Origin: Bryobacteraceae bacterium
GTDB taxonomy: Bacteria > Acidobacteriota > Terriglobia > Bryobacterales > Bryobacteraceae
Assembly: GCA_947456995.1 (NCBI GenBank)
Contig: CANGVB010000152.1
Location: 1-7,739 of the forward strand
DNA: 7,739 nucleotides
Direction: 5' to 3'
This document shows, piece after piece, positions 1 through 6,229 of this stretch (the stretch's first letter is position 1; each line of letters starts with the position of its first letter). The notes below the pieces were generated by a model, which ran no database searches, was not told the origin of the DNA, and worked only from the letters and a program-made list of their open reading frames with translations. A program made the position numbers and the translations under genes.

Positions 1-458
1 CGGTGTAGCTGTTCGATCGGGAGCTTGCGCTCGCCCATCGGCAAACTCAGTTCGTGATACAGAAAATCGTCGTCGAAGCCGGCGGCGGCAGCATCGTGCC
101 GGTCTGCAGCGTAAACAATCCGCTCTGCCCTGGACCAATAGATTGCCGCCAGACACATAGGGCAGGGTTCGCAGCTTGAGTAGACAACACAGCCCTGAAG
201 CTCAAAGCTCCCCAGCTTCTGGCAGGCATTGCGAATGGCTACGATCTCAGCGTGAGCAGTGGGGTCGTTGCTTCGAGTGACACGATTGGTGCCCTCAGCG
301 ATGATCTCGCCGTCACGCACCACCACCGCACCAAAAGGGCCACCCTGATGTTGGATTGTATTTTCGACGGCAAGCTCGATGGCTCGCAACAGGAATGGGT
401 TCTGCATCTGGCAGAACTTATTATCGCTAGCTTGCCGCTTGCCGTGCGGCTCCGCCAT
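1..458 (-). CDS. guaD: Guanine deaminase (cytidine/deoxycytidylate deaminase fold), 3' end cut by window edge
   Basis: Likely hydrolyses guanine to xanthine and ammonia in the cytoplasm (purine salvage and nitrogen recovery). The read shows the zinc-deaminase signature: T-A-H-A-E with H69 and E71, then P-C-P-M-C with C99 and C102. The stretch after the motif (Y-W-S-R, then A-A-G-F-D-D-D-F) follows the Bacillus GuaD type rather than the tRNA adenosine deaminase TadA. Using the ATG at 458, 152 codons are visible. The family is about 156 residues, so roughly 20 C-terminal residues lie outside the window. The start is uncertain. The ATG at 458 adds about 17 residues compared with Bacillus GuaD and overlaps the upstream kinase gene by 32 bases. 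The ATG at 407 fits the family length and leaves a 19-base gap. Neither has a strong ribosome-binding site. Its position immediately after the kinase gene suggests co-transcription. Broader nucleoside deaminase activity cannot be excluded. Confidence 0.88.
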   Translation of the reverse strand, partial: MAEPHGKRQASDNKFCQMQNPFLLRAIELAVENTIQHQGGPFGAVVVRDGEIIAEGTNRVTRSNDPTAHAEIVAIRNACQKLGSFELQGCVVYSSCEPCPMCLAAIYWSRAERIVYAADRHDAAAAGFDDDFLYHELSLPMGERKLPIEQLH

Positions 459-2406
459 CCAATACTTCGCGCACCTTGCCCAAAAGACTGCCCAAAGTGA
501 AGGGCTTTTGCAGGAATGCCGTTCCTGCCGGAAACTGCCCCGCCTCAAGAACGCTCTCGTCGGTGTAGCCGGAGACAAACAACACCTTCAACGATCCGTC
601 CTGGGCCAGGGCCTTCTGGCTCAACTCCACCCCGTTCATGCCGGGCATCATCACATCGGTGAGCAGCAAGTCCACTTTGGTGCTCTCCTCGGCCAGCAGG
701 CGCAGTGCTTCTTCGCCGTTAGATGCTTCGATTACCTGATAGCCCTGCCGCCGCAGGATCTTTCGTACAAGCGCGCGGATGCCGCCTTCGTCTTCAACCA
801 CCAGAATCGATTCGAGTGTTGTTTCTTCCTCGGCAGCTACTTCAACTACCGGTGGCGGTGCAACCGCTGTTGTTGCTGCCAGAGCCCTCTCGGCGTCGAG
901 CTCTGCTTCGCTCACCATCGGCAGATACAAGTGGAGTTTCGCGCCATCAACACTCAGGTCGCCATGGCTCTGGCGCACAATCTGGTACGCAGCAGCAACA
1001 CCCAGCTCTACTTCGCGTGCCTGACCTTCCGCTTCCAGCCAGGGCTCAAGCAGGCGCTCGCCCCACATCCCAGCCTTGTCGCCTTCGAGCGTCACCCGAA
1101 GATAAGCGCCCATGTTGAGGCCTTGAGAGCTGCCAATGCTTTCGCCACGCAGTACGTTTTCCGCACTCAACTTCAAAGTGCCACGGCCTTGCATTGCCAG
1201 AGAAGCATGGCGCGCCAGCAACACAAAAGCATCTTCGATCTGAGCGGCGTCTACCTTGGCCTTCGCCAGTCCGGCCGGGAGGTTGATTTCGAGGCTGAGG
1301 TCTGGCCCTAGTGCAGTTTCAAGTTTTCCGCGCAGTTGCGCTGCCAGTGCTGAAAAACTGGTGATCTTGGGAGTGATCACCGGGCGGCGAGTGTAGGTTT
1401 GAAACTGTGTCGTCAGTGAATAGAGCCGCTCGGTAGCACCAAGAATCTCTTTCATGTCCTGATGCAGGTTGTGCTCGGCGGGCAGCGCGTTCTTCATCTC
1501 CTCGCCGTAGCCGGCGATGATCATCAGGAGGTTATTGAGGTCGTGCGCCAGCTTCGCGCTCAGTCTCTGCAGGGCCTCGCCCTTGACTGCCAGGGCATGT
1601 TGCGATTCCAGCTCTCTGCGCTCGGCAATACTCGTAGTCAGGCCAGCCAGACGCAACGGCTTGCCCTCCGCATCGCGGAATACACGCACCGTCTCGCGAG
1701 CCAAAAACTCCTGGCCATTGGCATGACGAGCTAAAAACTCGATGGAAAAGACGGTACCGGCACTGGCACCAACCTGGTCATAAAATTCATCGACACGCTG
1801 GCGCTCACTCTCGGCAACACGCAAGCCCCAAACAGACTTGTCTGACAGCCAGCGCTCGGCTGGGAAGCCAAAAAGATCTTTAGCTCCAGAGCTCACATGG
1901 GTAATGCCGCCGGCTGCGTAGTCAACCTCCCACAGCATTCCCTCAACAGAGGCAGCTACCGAAAGGGCTTTCTGATCTTGCGGGGTGAGAGCGGCAGCCG
2001 TTTGTGCCTTCTCTTCAAGAATCACCAGTGCTTCTGCCTGCGAATCTTCTTCCCAGCTCCGCAACGGCAGCGCTGTAACCACAACATCCTGCCCGTCCCA
2101 CTTCATCTCGCGCTTGGGGGTAGCGATCCCGGAGTTCACTACCTGCTCAACGGCTTCCTGCAACCCATCAATCGGGAGAAGGTCTCCGATGGGCCTGCCC
2201 AAAATTTCGCTATTTTTCTTGCCCAGCCGCATCCGGAACTGCCGGTTTGCTGAAACGGCATTCAAATTGGGGCCCACGATCACAAGGCTTACCGGGATGC
2301 TGGCGACAATTTCCTGATAGTAACGACGCTCTGTTTCCACCAAAGCCAGCAGACGCGCCACCTCTTTGGGTTTCCATTGTTCGAATTCAGCGCGTTCCAT
2401 CGTCAT
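427..2406 (-). CDS. PAS-PAS hybrid histidine kinase with C-terminal receiver and degenerate ATP-binding domain
   Basis: Cytoplasmic sensor-type protein of 659 residues; I see no membrane segment. Domains in order: PAS1 about 24-133, PAS2 about 145-262 ending in a PAC-like stretch, a dimerisation/phosphoacceptor helix with the H-box L-A-H-D-L-N-N at H288, an HATPase_c-like region about 350-498, an Ala/Pro/Glu linker, and a receiver about 533-650. The receiver has all the CheY-type residues: E538/D539, phosphoacceptor D584 in D-V-M-M-P-G, S612 and K634. The ATPase part keeps the fold markers but loses the ATP motifs: the N-box reads L-A-R-H-A-S instead of N-A-R-D-A, the G1 box G-D-K-A-G-M instead of D-x-G-x-G-M, and the G2 box E-V-E-L-G-V instead of G-T-G-L-G-L. 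I chose the ATG at 2406 because G-G-G-A-G-A-A lies just upstream; a GTG at 2439 would add 11 residues. guaD follows directly. Confidence 0.9.
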   Translation of the reverse strand: MTMERAEFEQWKPKEVARLLALVETERRYYQEIVASIPVSLVIVGPNLNAVSANRQFRMRLGKKNSEILGRPIGDLLPIDGLQEAVEQVVNSGIATPKREMKWDGQDVVVTALPLRSWEEDSQAEALVILEEKAQTAAALTPQDQKALSVAASVEGMLWEVDYAAGGITHVSSGAKDLFGFPAERWLSDKSVWGLRVAESERQRVDEFYDQVGASAGTVFSIEFLARHANGQEFLARETVRVFRDAEGKPLRLAGLTTSIAERRELESQHALAVKGEALQRLSAKLAHDLNNLLMIIAGYGEEMKNALPAEHNLHQDMKEILGATERLYSLTTQFQTYTRRPVITPKITSFSALAAQLRGKLETALGPDLSLEINLPAGLAKAKVDAAQIEDAFVLLARHASLAMQGRGTLKLSAENVLRGESIGSSQGLNMGAYLRVTLEGDKAGMWGERLLEPWLEAEGQAREVELGVAAAYQIVRQSHGDLSVDGAKLHLYLPMVSEAELDAERALAATTAVAPPPVVEVAAEEETTLESILVVEDEGGIRALVRKILRRQGYQVIEASNGEEALRLLAEESTKVDLLLTDVMMPGMNGVELSQKALAQDGSLKVLFVSGYTDESVLEAGQFPAGTAFLQKPFTLGSLLGKVREVLDGGAARQAAS

Positions 2407-2448
2407 CTTCAGACTTCTCCCACATCCAACAGTCTGCACTCCAGCGCA

Positions 2449-2489
2449 ACTATACTCAACGGTACTTTGAGCATTTCAGTTGGAAGTAC
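2449..2489 (-). promoter_or_regulatory. Possible promoter and operator-like inverted repeat for the kinase gene
   Basis: Read on the minus strand, TATAGT at 2454-2449 resembles a -10 box (5 of 6) and would give a leader of about 36 bases before the ATG at 2406. The hexamer 17 bases upstream (GAAATG) is a poor -35. An inverted repeat, GTACTT at 2462-2467 and AAGTAC at 2484-2489 (16 bases between arms), overlaps that -35 and spacer, where an operator or activator site would sit. This is pattern matching only. Confidence 0.25.
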
Positions 2490-2535
2490 TATTGGACTAA
2501 TCGGGCTGGCCAAGAGCTGGCTTCACCGGGGAGAC

Positions 2536-2553
2536 GGGGGTTTTCTCACCCCC
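2536..2553 (-). terminator. Weak GC hairpin after the TPR gene
   Basis: Five G at 2536-2540 pair with five C at 2549-2553 around an 8-base loop, 17 bases beyond the stop of the TPR gene read on the minus strand. There is no run of T after the stem, so a rho-independent terminator is doubtful; it may only pause transcription or protect the 3' end. Confidence 0.25.
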
Positions 2554-2569
2554 TTATGCGGGTATTGAA

Positions 2570-3838
2570 CTAGGGAACTACCTGAGCCACTTTGCCATTG
2601 ATTTCGGCAAGTTGCAGCTTTACCTGTTCAATGTCGTTTGCCTTGGGCGCAAACTTCAGATAGGCGCTCAGATGTTCACTGGCGCCTTTGTAATCCTGCT
2701 TGTCAGCGAGAATCATGCCCAGCAGATGCGACATTTTCGGCATCATATGGTACTGATCGATCTCGATTCCAGACCGGCACTGTTTCTCGGCAGACTCCAC
2801 ATCCTTCAAATTGAAATTGGCGACCGCAGCATAAAAGAAGGCGGCCGGGAAGTCGTAGCGGTTCAGCTTGATCACCTTTTCGCTGAGCTGCTTTACTTCC
2901 ACCCACCTTCGCTGCTGCGCTTCCATGACGGCGAGGCCGAGGTACGGGCGAACGTATTTATCATCTGCTTCGAGAGCCTTGGCGTAGCTCGCTTTGGCGC
3001 TATCCAGACTATTTTGCATGGCCTGCACGCGGCCCAGCTCGTACCAGGCTTCGGCGAATTTCGGGTGCAGGTTCACAGCCGTTTCCAGTTCTTTCTGCGC
3101 GTCGGGCAGCTTGTTTTTCTTGAGAGCATTGCGTGCCTTCTCAAGCGCCTTTTTGGCCTCTTTGGGTGCCATCAGGGTAGTGGCGCTGGTTGTAAAGCCG
3201 GAGACGTCTCCCAGGCGGCGCAAGATGATCGTTCCCACGTCCGGATTGTCGAGAGTACGGCGGCCAGCCAGGCTCACCAGACTGCTGCGGTAACCAGGCA
3301 AGCTCGCGCGCAACTCGCAATTCATCAAATCGCGCTCGCTCACCCCGCGGCTTCTACCCGGCGTGTTACCAAAGACCCCGCCTGAACTGCCGCTAAACCC
3401 GTCGTTCGTATTGCTGACGCTGGCATCTGGCAACATGCCAGACCGCTGTCCAACCTGAAATCCAAACCCACCCTTGGAATCGGTGTAGCCTTCTGGAATC
3501 GGATTTCCTGAACCCATACATAGCCGTTCAATCGTCACAGTTTCCGGAGGGGCGCTTCCATCTTCCATGCGCACTTTGCCAGAGAGAAAAATCGGCCGGT
3601 CCTGCATCTGGTCCATCTGCGGCCGCTGCTGGTCTTGAGGGAAGGGGTTGGGGTTGCGCGGGTTATTCCCTGGCAGCCCGATATTGCCGCCGCCAGTGTT
3701 GCCACCGCCCGTAGTCGGCCCTGTGGTGGTGCCTCCGCCGCCAGCGGCACCTCCGCCCGTTGCAGGAGGAGTTGTGGCTTGCCCGAATACCATCGCGGCG
3801 CAAATCAGGGAACTGGAAAGCAGCTTCGAATAAATCAT
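2570..3838 (-). CDS. Secreted carboxypeptidase-regulatory-like and TPR-repeat protein
   Basis: Predicted exported protein of 422 residues, probably periplasmic or outer-membrane associated. Residues 1-19 form a signal peptide (Lys5, hydrophobic core, A-M-V-F-G before the likely cleavage site). Residues 22-55 are an extreme Gly/Thr/Pro-rich linker, followed by an Asn/Pro/Gln/Met-rich stretch to about 80. Residues 84-208 resemble a carboxypeptidase regulatory-like beta domain (F-L-S-G-K-V near 84, a Y-T-D-S-K-G-G turn near 118, closing strand V-G-T-I-I-L-R near 201). From about 224 to the end are four to five TPR-like helical pairs, for example A-E-A-W-Y-E-L-G at 262 and A-K-A-S-Y-A-K-A-L at 281. 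This architecture recurs in Acidobacteria and suggests a scaffold or adaptor, but the partner is unknown. An SD sequence AAGGGG sits 6 bases before the ATG. It diverges from the lipoprotein gene, 51 bases away. Confidence 0.85.
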   Translation of the reverse strand: MIYSKLLSSSLICAAMVFGQATTPPATGGGAAGGGGTTTGPTTGGGNTGGGNIGLPGNNPRNPNPFPQDQQRPQMDQMQDRPIFLSGKVRMEDGSAPPETVTIERLCMGSGNPIPEGYTDSKGGFGFQVGQRSGMLPDASVSNTNDGFSGSSGGVFGNTPGRSRGVSERDLMNCELRASLPGYRSSLVSLAGRRTLDNPDVGTIILRRLGDVSGFTTSATTLMAPKEAKKALEKARNALKKNKLPDAQKELETAVNLHPKFAEAWYELGRVQAMQNSLDSAKASYAKALEADDKYVRPYLGLAVMEAQQRRWVEVKQLSEKVIKLNRYDFPAAFFYAAVANFNLKDVESAEKQCRSGIEIDQYHMMPKMSHLLGMILADKQDYKGASEHLSAYLKFAPKANDIEQVKLQLAEINGKVAQVVP

Positions 3839-3853
3839 ATTGACCCCTTCAAT
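3839..3853 (-). promoter_or_regulatory. Mini-hairpin presenting the ribosome-binding site of the TPR gene
   Basis: On the minus strand ATTGA-AGGGG-TCAAT lies immediately before the ATG. The five-base arms are perfectly complementary and the loop is the SD core. The stem is AT-rich and short, so any effect on translation would be small; chance is possible. Confidence 0.3.
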
Positions 3854-3875
3854 CGAATCACAGGTTCGCTGGCGG

Positions 3876-3881
3876 TATTAT
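3876..3881 (+). promoter_or_regulatory. Possible -10 box for a near-leaderless lipoprotein mRNA
   Basis: TATTAT matches the -10 consensus at 5 of 6 positions and ends 8 bases before the chosen GTG start at 3890, so transcription would start at or just before the start codon. The hexamer 17 bases upstream (TCGAAT) is a poor -35. The lack of an SD sequence at the expected distance fits a leaderless or very short-leader message, but this is inference. Confidence 0.28.
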
Positions 3882-3889
3882 TTCATAAG

Positions 3890-4504
3890 GTGAAACAGCA
3901 ATCCATAGGCTTAATCCTCGCGGCACTATTCGTCGCCTCCTGCTCGAGCCCCACGGCTTCCAAGGAGGTGGAGAAGAAGGTGGCCGCCCCGGCTGAGCCG
4001 ATATCCGGCCTCACCGGGCTGTACCGTTGCTATGGCGCTTCCCGGCAGTGGGCGCAGGATATACAGGTGCTCCGGGTGCAGAACATCTTTATCAAGTCCC
4101 GTCAGGCCCCTCCAGGCAAAGCCTTTGCCTGGCAGGTCACTTTCGTTTCCCCATCCAAGAACCGCATCAAGAACTGCACCTACTCGGTTGTAAAGGAAGA
4201 GGGCCTTTTTGAGGGCGTCTACAATCCGAACGACGAAGCCTTTGGCGGCGCAAGCAAACTGGCCCAGCCTTTTGTGATCCAAACCGTCAAAAAGGATACC
4301 GACGAGATCTTCAAAGTGGCGCTTGAAAACTCCAAAGATTACGCGCAGAAGAATCCCAATGTCCCGATCACCATGTTGCTTGAGTTTTCAGACCGTAACC
4401 CGCTCGCGGCCTGGCGTGTAATCTGGGGCTCCAGTGTCGGTGGTTCTGCCTATTCTGTCTTTGTTGACGCTACCAACGGCCAGTACCTCAAGAAAGCGTT
4501 TTAA
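3890..4504 (+). CDS. Predicted lipoprotein with PepSY-like C-terminus, function unknown
   Basis: Predicted lipoprotein of 204 residues from the GTG at 3890. That start gives a compact type II signal peptide: basic K2, hydrophobic core, lipobox V-A-S-C with the lipidated Cys at 18. The frame is open much further upstream, but that part is antisense to the TPR gene and unlikely to be translated. Residues 20-37 are a Lys/Glu/Ala/Pro linker. The body has one pair of cysteines (C47, C96) that could form a disulfide. The C-terminus, from P-L-A-A-W-R-V at 171 to V-D-A-T-N-G-Q at 192, resembles the last strands of a PepSY domain. The R-x-W-A-x-D-x-Q-V-L pattern near 52 seems shared with uncharacterised Acidobacteria proteins from memory; I cannot name a function. 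No usual SD is present. It ends tail to tail with the cupin gene, sharing the bases TTAA. Confidence 0.78.
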   Translation: MKQQSIGLILAALFVASCSSPTASKEVEKKVAAPAEPISGLTGLYRCYGASRQWAQDIQVLRVQNIFIKSRQAPPGKAFAWQVTFVSPSKNRIKNCTYSVVKEEGLFEGVYNPNDEAFGGASKLAQPFVIQTVKKDTDEIFKVALENSKDYAQKNPNVPITMLLEFSDRNPLAAWRVIWGSSVGGSAYSVFVDATNGQYLKKAF

Positions 4505-4983
4505 GCCAGCACTTCATCGTGCAGTGAAGCAATGATCAACAATTCGCAGCCGCCGCGCGTGGTGAGCGAATTGTGGATCGTCTCTCCGGCCATCCATTCA
4601 AAGTCGCCTGCCTTCAGAGTGACAGACTCATTCTCCACGTCTCCACTCAAAACCAGGCACTGCTCCGGGCGCGTATGCCGATGCCGCGGGTAAACGGCCC
4701 CTGCATCGAGGCGCAAGATCAGCGTATGCATCCTGGTTTCGCGATCAATAAACAAGCTGCGATAACTCACCCCTGCGTATGGAGTAGCCCGCCACTTCAC
4801 TGCATCGCCGCGAAGCACATGCATTTCAGCGGGTGCCGTAATCGCCGCCATCAGGCGTGCTTTGAGCCCGGGGCTGGGACTCTCCAATTGGCCGGCAAGC
4901 GCCAGTTGTGCGGCCACCTCGAGCAAATCGACCTCTTCTTCGGAGTTTTCTGCGCCGAATAGATCTTTCGGTTTCAAGTCCAT
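4501..4983 (-). CDS. ChrR-like cupin protein (anti-sigma factor lacking its zinc domain)
   Basis: Cytoplasmic protein of 160 residues. Residues about 60-155 form a single cupin barrel with the metal ligands H101, H103 and E107 in P-R-H-R-H-T-R-P-E-Q and H137 in E-T-I-H-N-S, typical of the ChrR cupin family. The N-terminal part (L-L-E-V-A-A-Q-L-A-L-A then P-S-P-G-L-K-A-R-L near 20-45) resembles the linker that follows the zinc-binding anti-sigma domain in ChrR/RskA-type proteins. However, the H-x3-C-x2-C zinc motif is absent: there is no Cys before 109 and no His before 55. In complete family members the cupin senses a signal and the N-terminal domain holds an ECF sigma factor; here only the sensor half remains. 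An SD-like AAGGGA lies 11 bases before the ATG. The codon just before the start is a stop (TAA-ATG), pointing to a former upstream partner gene. Confidence 0.85.
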   Translation of the reverse strand: MDLKPKDLFGAENSEEEVDLLEVAAQLALAGQLESPSPGLKARLMAAITAPAEMHVLRGDAVKWRATPYAGVSYRSLFIDRETRMHTLILRLDAGAVYPRHRHTRPEQCLVLSGDVENESVTLKAGDFEWMAGETIHNSLTTRGGCELLIIASLHDEVLA

Positions 4984-5058
4984 TTACGGCCACATCCCTT
5001 CCAGTTCTTTTTTGAGCCGGATCATCGCATCTCCGAAGAAGGCTAGCTCCAGTGAACT
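4984..5058 (-). pseudogene. Possible 3' remnant of an ECF sigma factor gene
   Basis: On the minus strand, an open stretch of 24 codons after an in-frame TGA (5059-5061) ends with TAA directly abutting the cupin ATG. It reads with the core A-M-I-R-L-K-K-E-L-E-G-M-W-P. A closing helix of the R-L-x-x-E-L-E-G type is common at the C-terminus of ECF sigma factors, and such genes typically precede ChrR-type anti-sigma genes with coupled stop/start. No recognisable sigma region 2 or 4 is left upstream: the same frame continues about 20 codons with no motif and then meets the terminator hairpin. The call rests on a short match and position, so it is tentative; it may only be leader sequence. Confidence 0.3.
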
Positions 5059-5112
5059 TCATTGTGCCGCGCTGTCTTGGATGGATTCATATATCCGGCT
5101 TTGCACGCCAGG

Positions 5113-5143
5113 CCCAAATCGAAAGGCCCGCCGAAGCGGGCCT
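5113..5143 (-). terminator. Strong rho-independent terminator downstream of tRNA-Thr
   Basis: On the minus strand a perfect 8-bp GC-rich stem AGGCCCGC / GCGGGCCT (5143-5136 and 5131-5124) closes a TTCG tetraloop and is followed by a T-rich tail TTCGATTT. On the plus strand the tail has no T run, so the orientation is clear. It sits 25 bases past the tRNA 3' end and would end the tRNA transcript and any read-through from the binding-protein gene, isolating the cupin gene. Confidence 0.85.
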
Positions 5144-5168
5144 GACAGAAATCAAAAGAATCTTTATC

Positions 5169-5244
<76 letters not shown>

Positions 5245-5261
5245 CCTATTTCCAAATTTTA

Positions 5262-6215
5262 TCACGCCCCGCCCAGCCACTTCTTGAGGTCAGGAAAAAG
5301 TAGTTCCTTCACCTCTGTTTTTTCCAGGTCAGAAGGCAGAATTAGCTTCGCTGGCAGATCCTGCCTTGCCCCCACCGGATTCCCCTTCCTCTTCTCCCCA
5401 ATCGCCTTCACACTCTCATACCCCATCTTGAATGGATCTTGCACCACCAGCGATTCAATCCACCCCTCCTTCAAATCCGCAATCAACTGCTCGCTGGCAT
5501 CAAAGCCCACCAGCTTCACGCTGCGGTTATTGCGCCCCTTTAAAGCCTGCACCGCGCCTGCCAGACTCGACTCGTTATCGGCAAAGATTCCGGCCAGATC
5601 TGCATTCGCTGACAGTGCATTCTCGGTTACTGCCATCGACTTTGCACGGCTGGCCATCCCAAACTGGACATCCATCACAGTAATCCCCGGGAAGCCCTTT
5701 TTCATTTCCTCAACAAAGCCCTCTTCCCGCTCCATCGTAGACGCGCTGCCGGGCATAAAGCCCACCACCAGCACCTTGCCCTTGCCACCCAACACCTGCC
5801 CCAGGCGCCGCGCAGCCATTCTGCCGCCTTCGCGATTGTCGGTTGCGACATACGTAATCCGCTGGGCTGTATCGACATCGCTATCGTAAACCGCCACTGG
5901 CACACCCTGCGCAGTGGCCCGTTCGATCACCGATACCAGCGCCTTGCGATCCACTGGCGCAATTGCGATCCCCGCAAGCTTTCGCGTCACCATCGATTGC
6001 GCGATATCGATTTGTCGCGGAGCATCGATCTCAAGAGCCGGCGCATTCCACTCGATCTCAAAGCCATATTCGCGCCCGGCCTGTACAGCACCGGCATGCA
6101 CCGTCTGCCAGAACTGATGGCTTGCCCCCTTGGGAATCACGCCCACAACCGGAAGCCCGGCTTTCTGGCAGGAAGCAAGGCAAAGAATCGCCATCAAAGA
6201 AAAAAGGATACGCAT
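5262..6215 (-). CDS. Ribose-type sugar ABC transporter substrate-binding lipoprotein (Peripla_BP_4)
   Basis: Predicted lipoprotein of 317 residues that would bind a sugar or related small molecule in the periplasm. Residues 1-15 are a type II signal peptide with lipobox L-A-S-C and lipidated Cys16. The rest follows the RbsB fold: V-V-G-V-I-P near 23, H-Q-F-W at 33-36 where RbsB has its N-P-F-F motif, D-S-D at 111-113, T-D-N at 125-127, R163 after G-S-A-S-T, F-A-D-N ending at N214, V-G-F-D ending at D239, and Q259 in V-V-Q-D-P-F. Thus most RbsB ligand positions (Asp, Arg, Asn, Asp, Gln) are kept, while Ser112 replaces an Arg. The ATG at 6215 was chosen because GAGG lies 5 bases upstream and it gives a proper signal peptide; an upstream frame start at 6278 would overlap the Rieske gene. 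No ATPase or permease gene is adjacent. Confidence 0.9.
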   Translation of the reverse strand: MRILFSLMAILCLASCQKAGLPVVGVIPKGASHQFWQTVHAGAVQAGREYGFEIEWNAPALEIDAPRQIDIAQSMVTRKLAGIAIAPVDRKALVSVIERATAQGVPVAVYDSDVDTAQRITYVATDNREGGRMAARRLGQVLGGKGKVLVVGFMPGSASTMEREEGFVEEMKKGFPGITVMDVQFGMASRAKSMAVTENALSANADLAGIFADNESSLAGAVQALKGRNNRSVKLVGFDASEQLIADLKEGWIESLVVQDPFKMGYESVKAIGEKRKGNPVGARQDLPAKLILPSDLEKTEVKELLFPDLKKWLGGA

Positions 6216-6229
6216 GCTAGCCTCATCAT

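Larger units (their letters stand above)
2407..2569. other. 163-base gap between the TPR gene end and the kinase start
   Basis: This gap holds the presumed kinase promoter (2449-2489), a weak GC hairpin near the TPR stop (2536-2553), and nothing that reads as a conserved protein in six frames. Short open frames on the plus strand here have no recognisable motifs and run into antisense of the kinase gene. Confidence 0.6.

Noticed and set aside
379..1311. Long plus-strand open frame of 310 codons
   Set aside because: It is antisense to the receiver and ATPase regions of the kinase gene, shows no domain pattern, and is rich in His, Gln and Cys as expected for a shadow frame in GC-rich DNA.
2612..3385. 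Plus-strand open frame of 257 codons opposite the TPR gene
   Set aside because: The minus-strand TPR repeats are convincing; this frame has no recognisable motif or ribosome-binding site.
3635..3889. Upstream extension of the lipoprotein frame
   Set aside because: It is antisense to the TPR gene and would bury the lipobox signal peptide in the middle of the protein; the GTG at 3890 gives a normal lipoprotein start.
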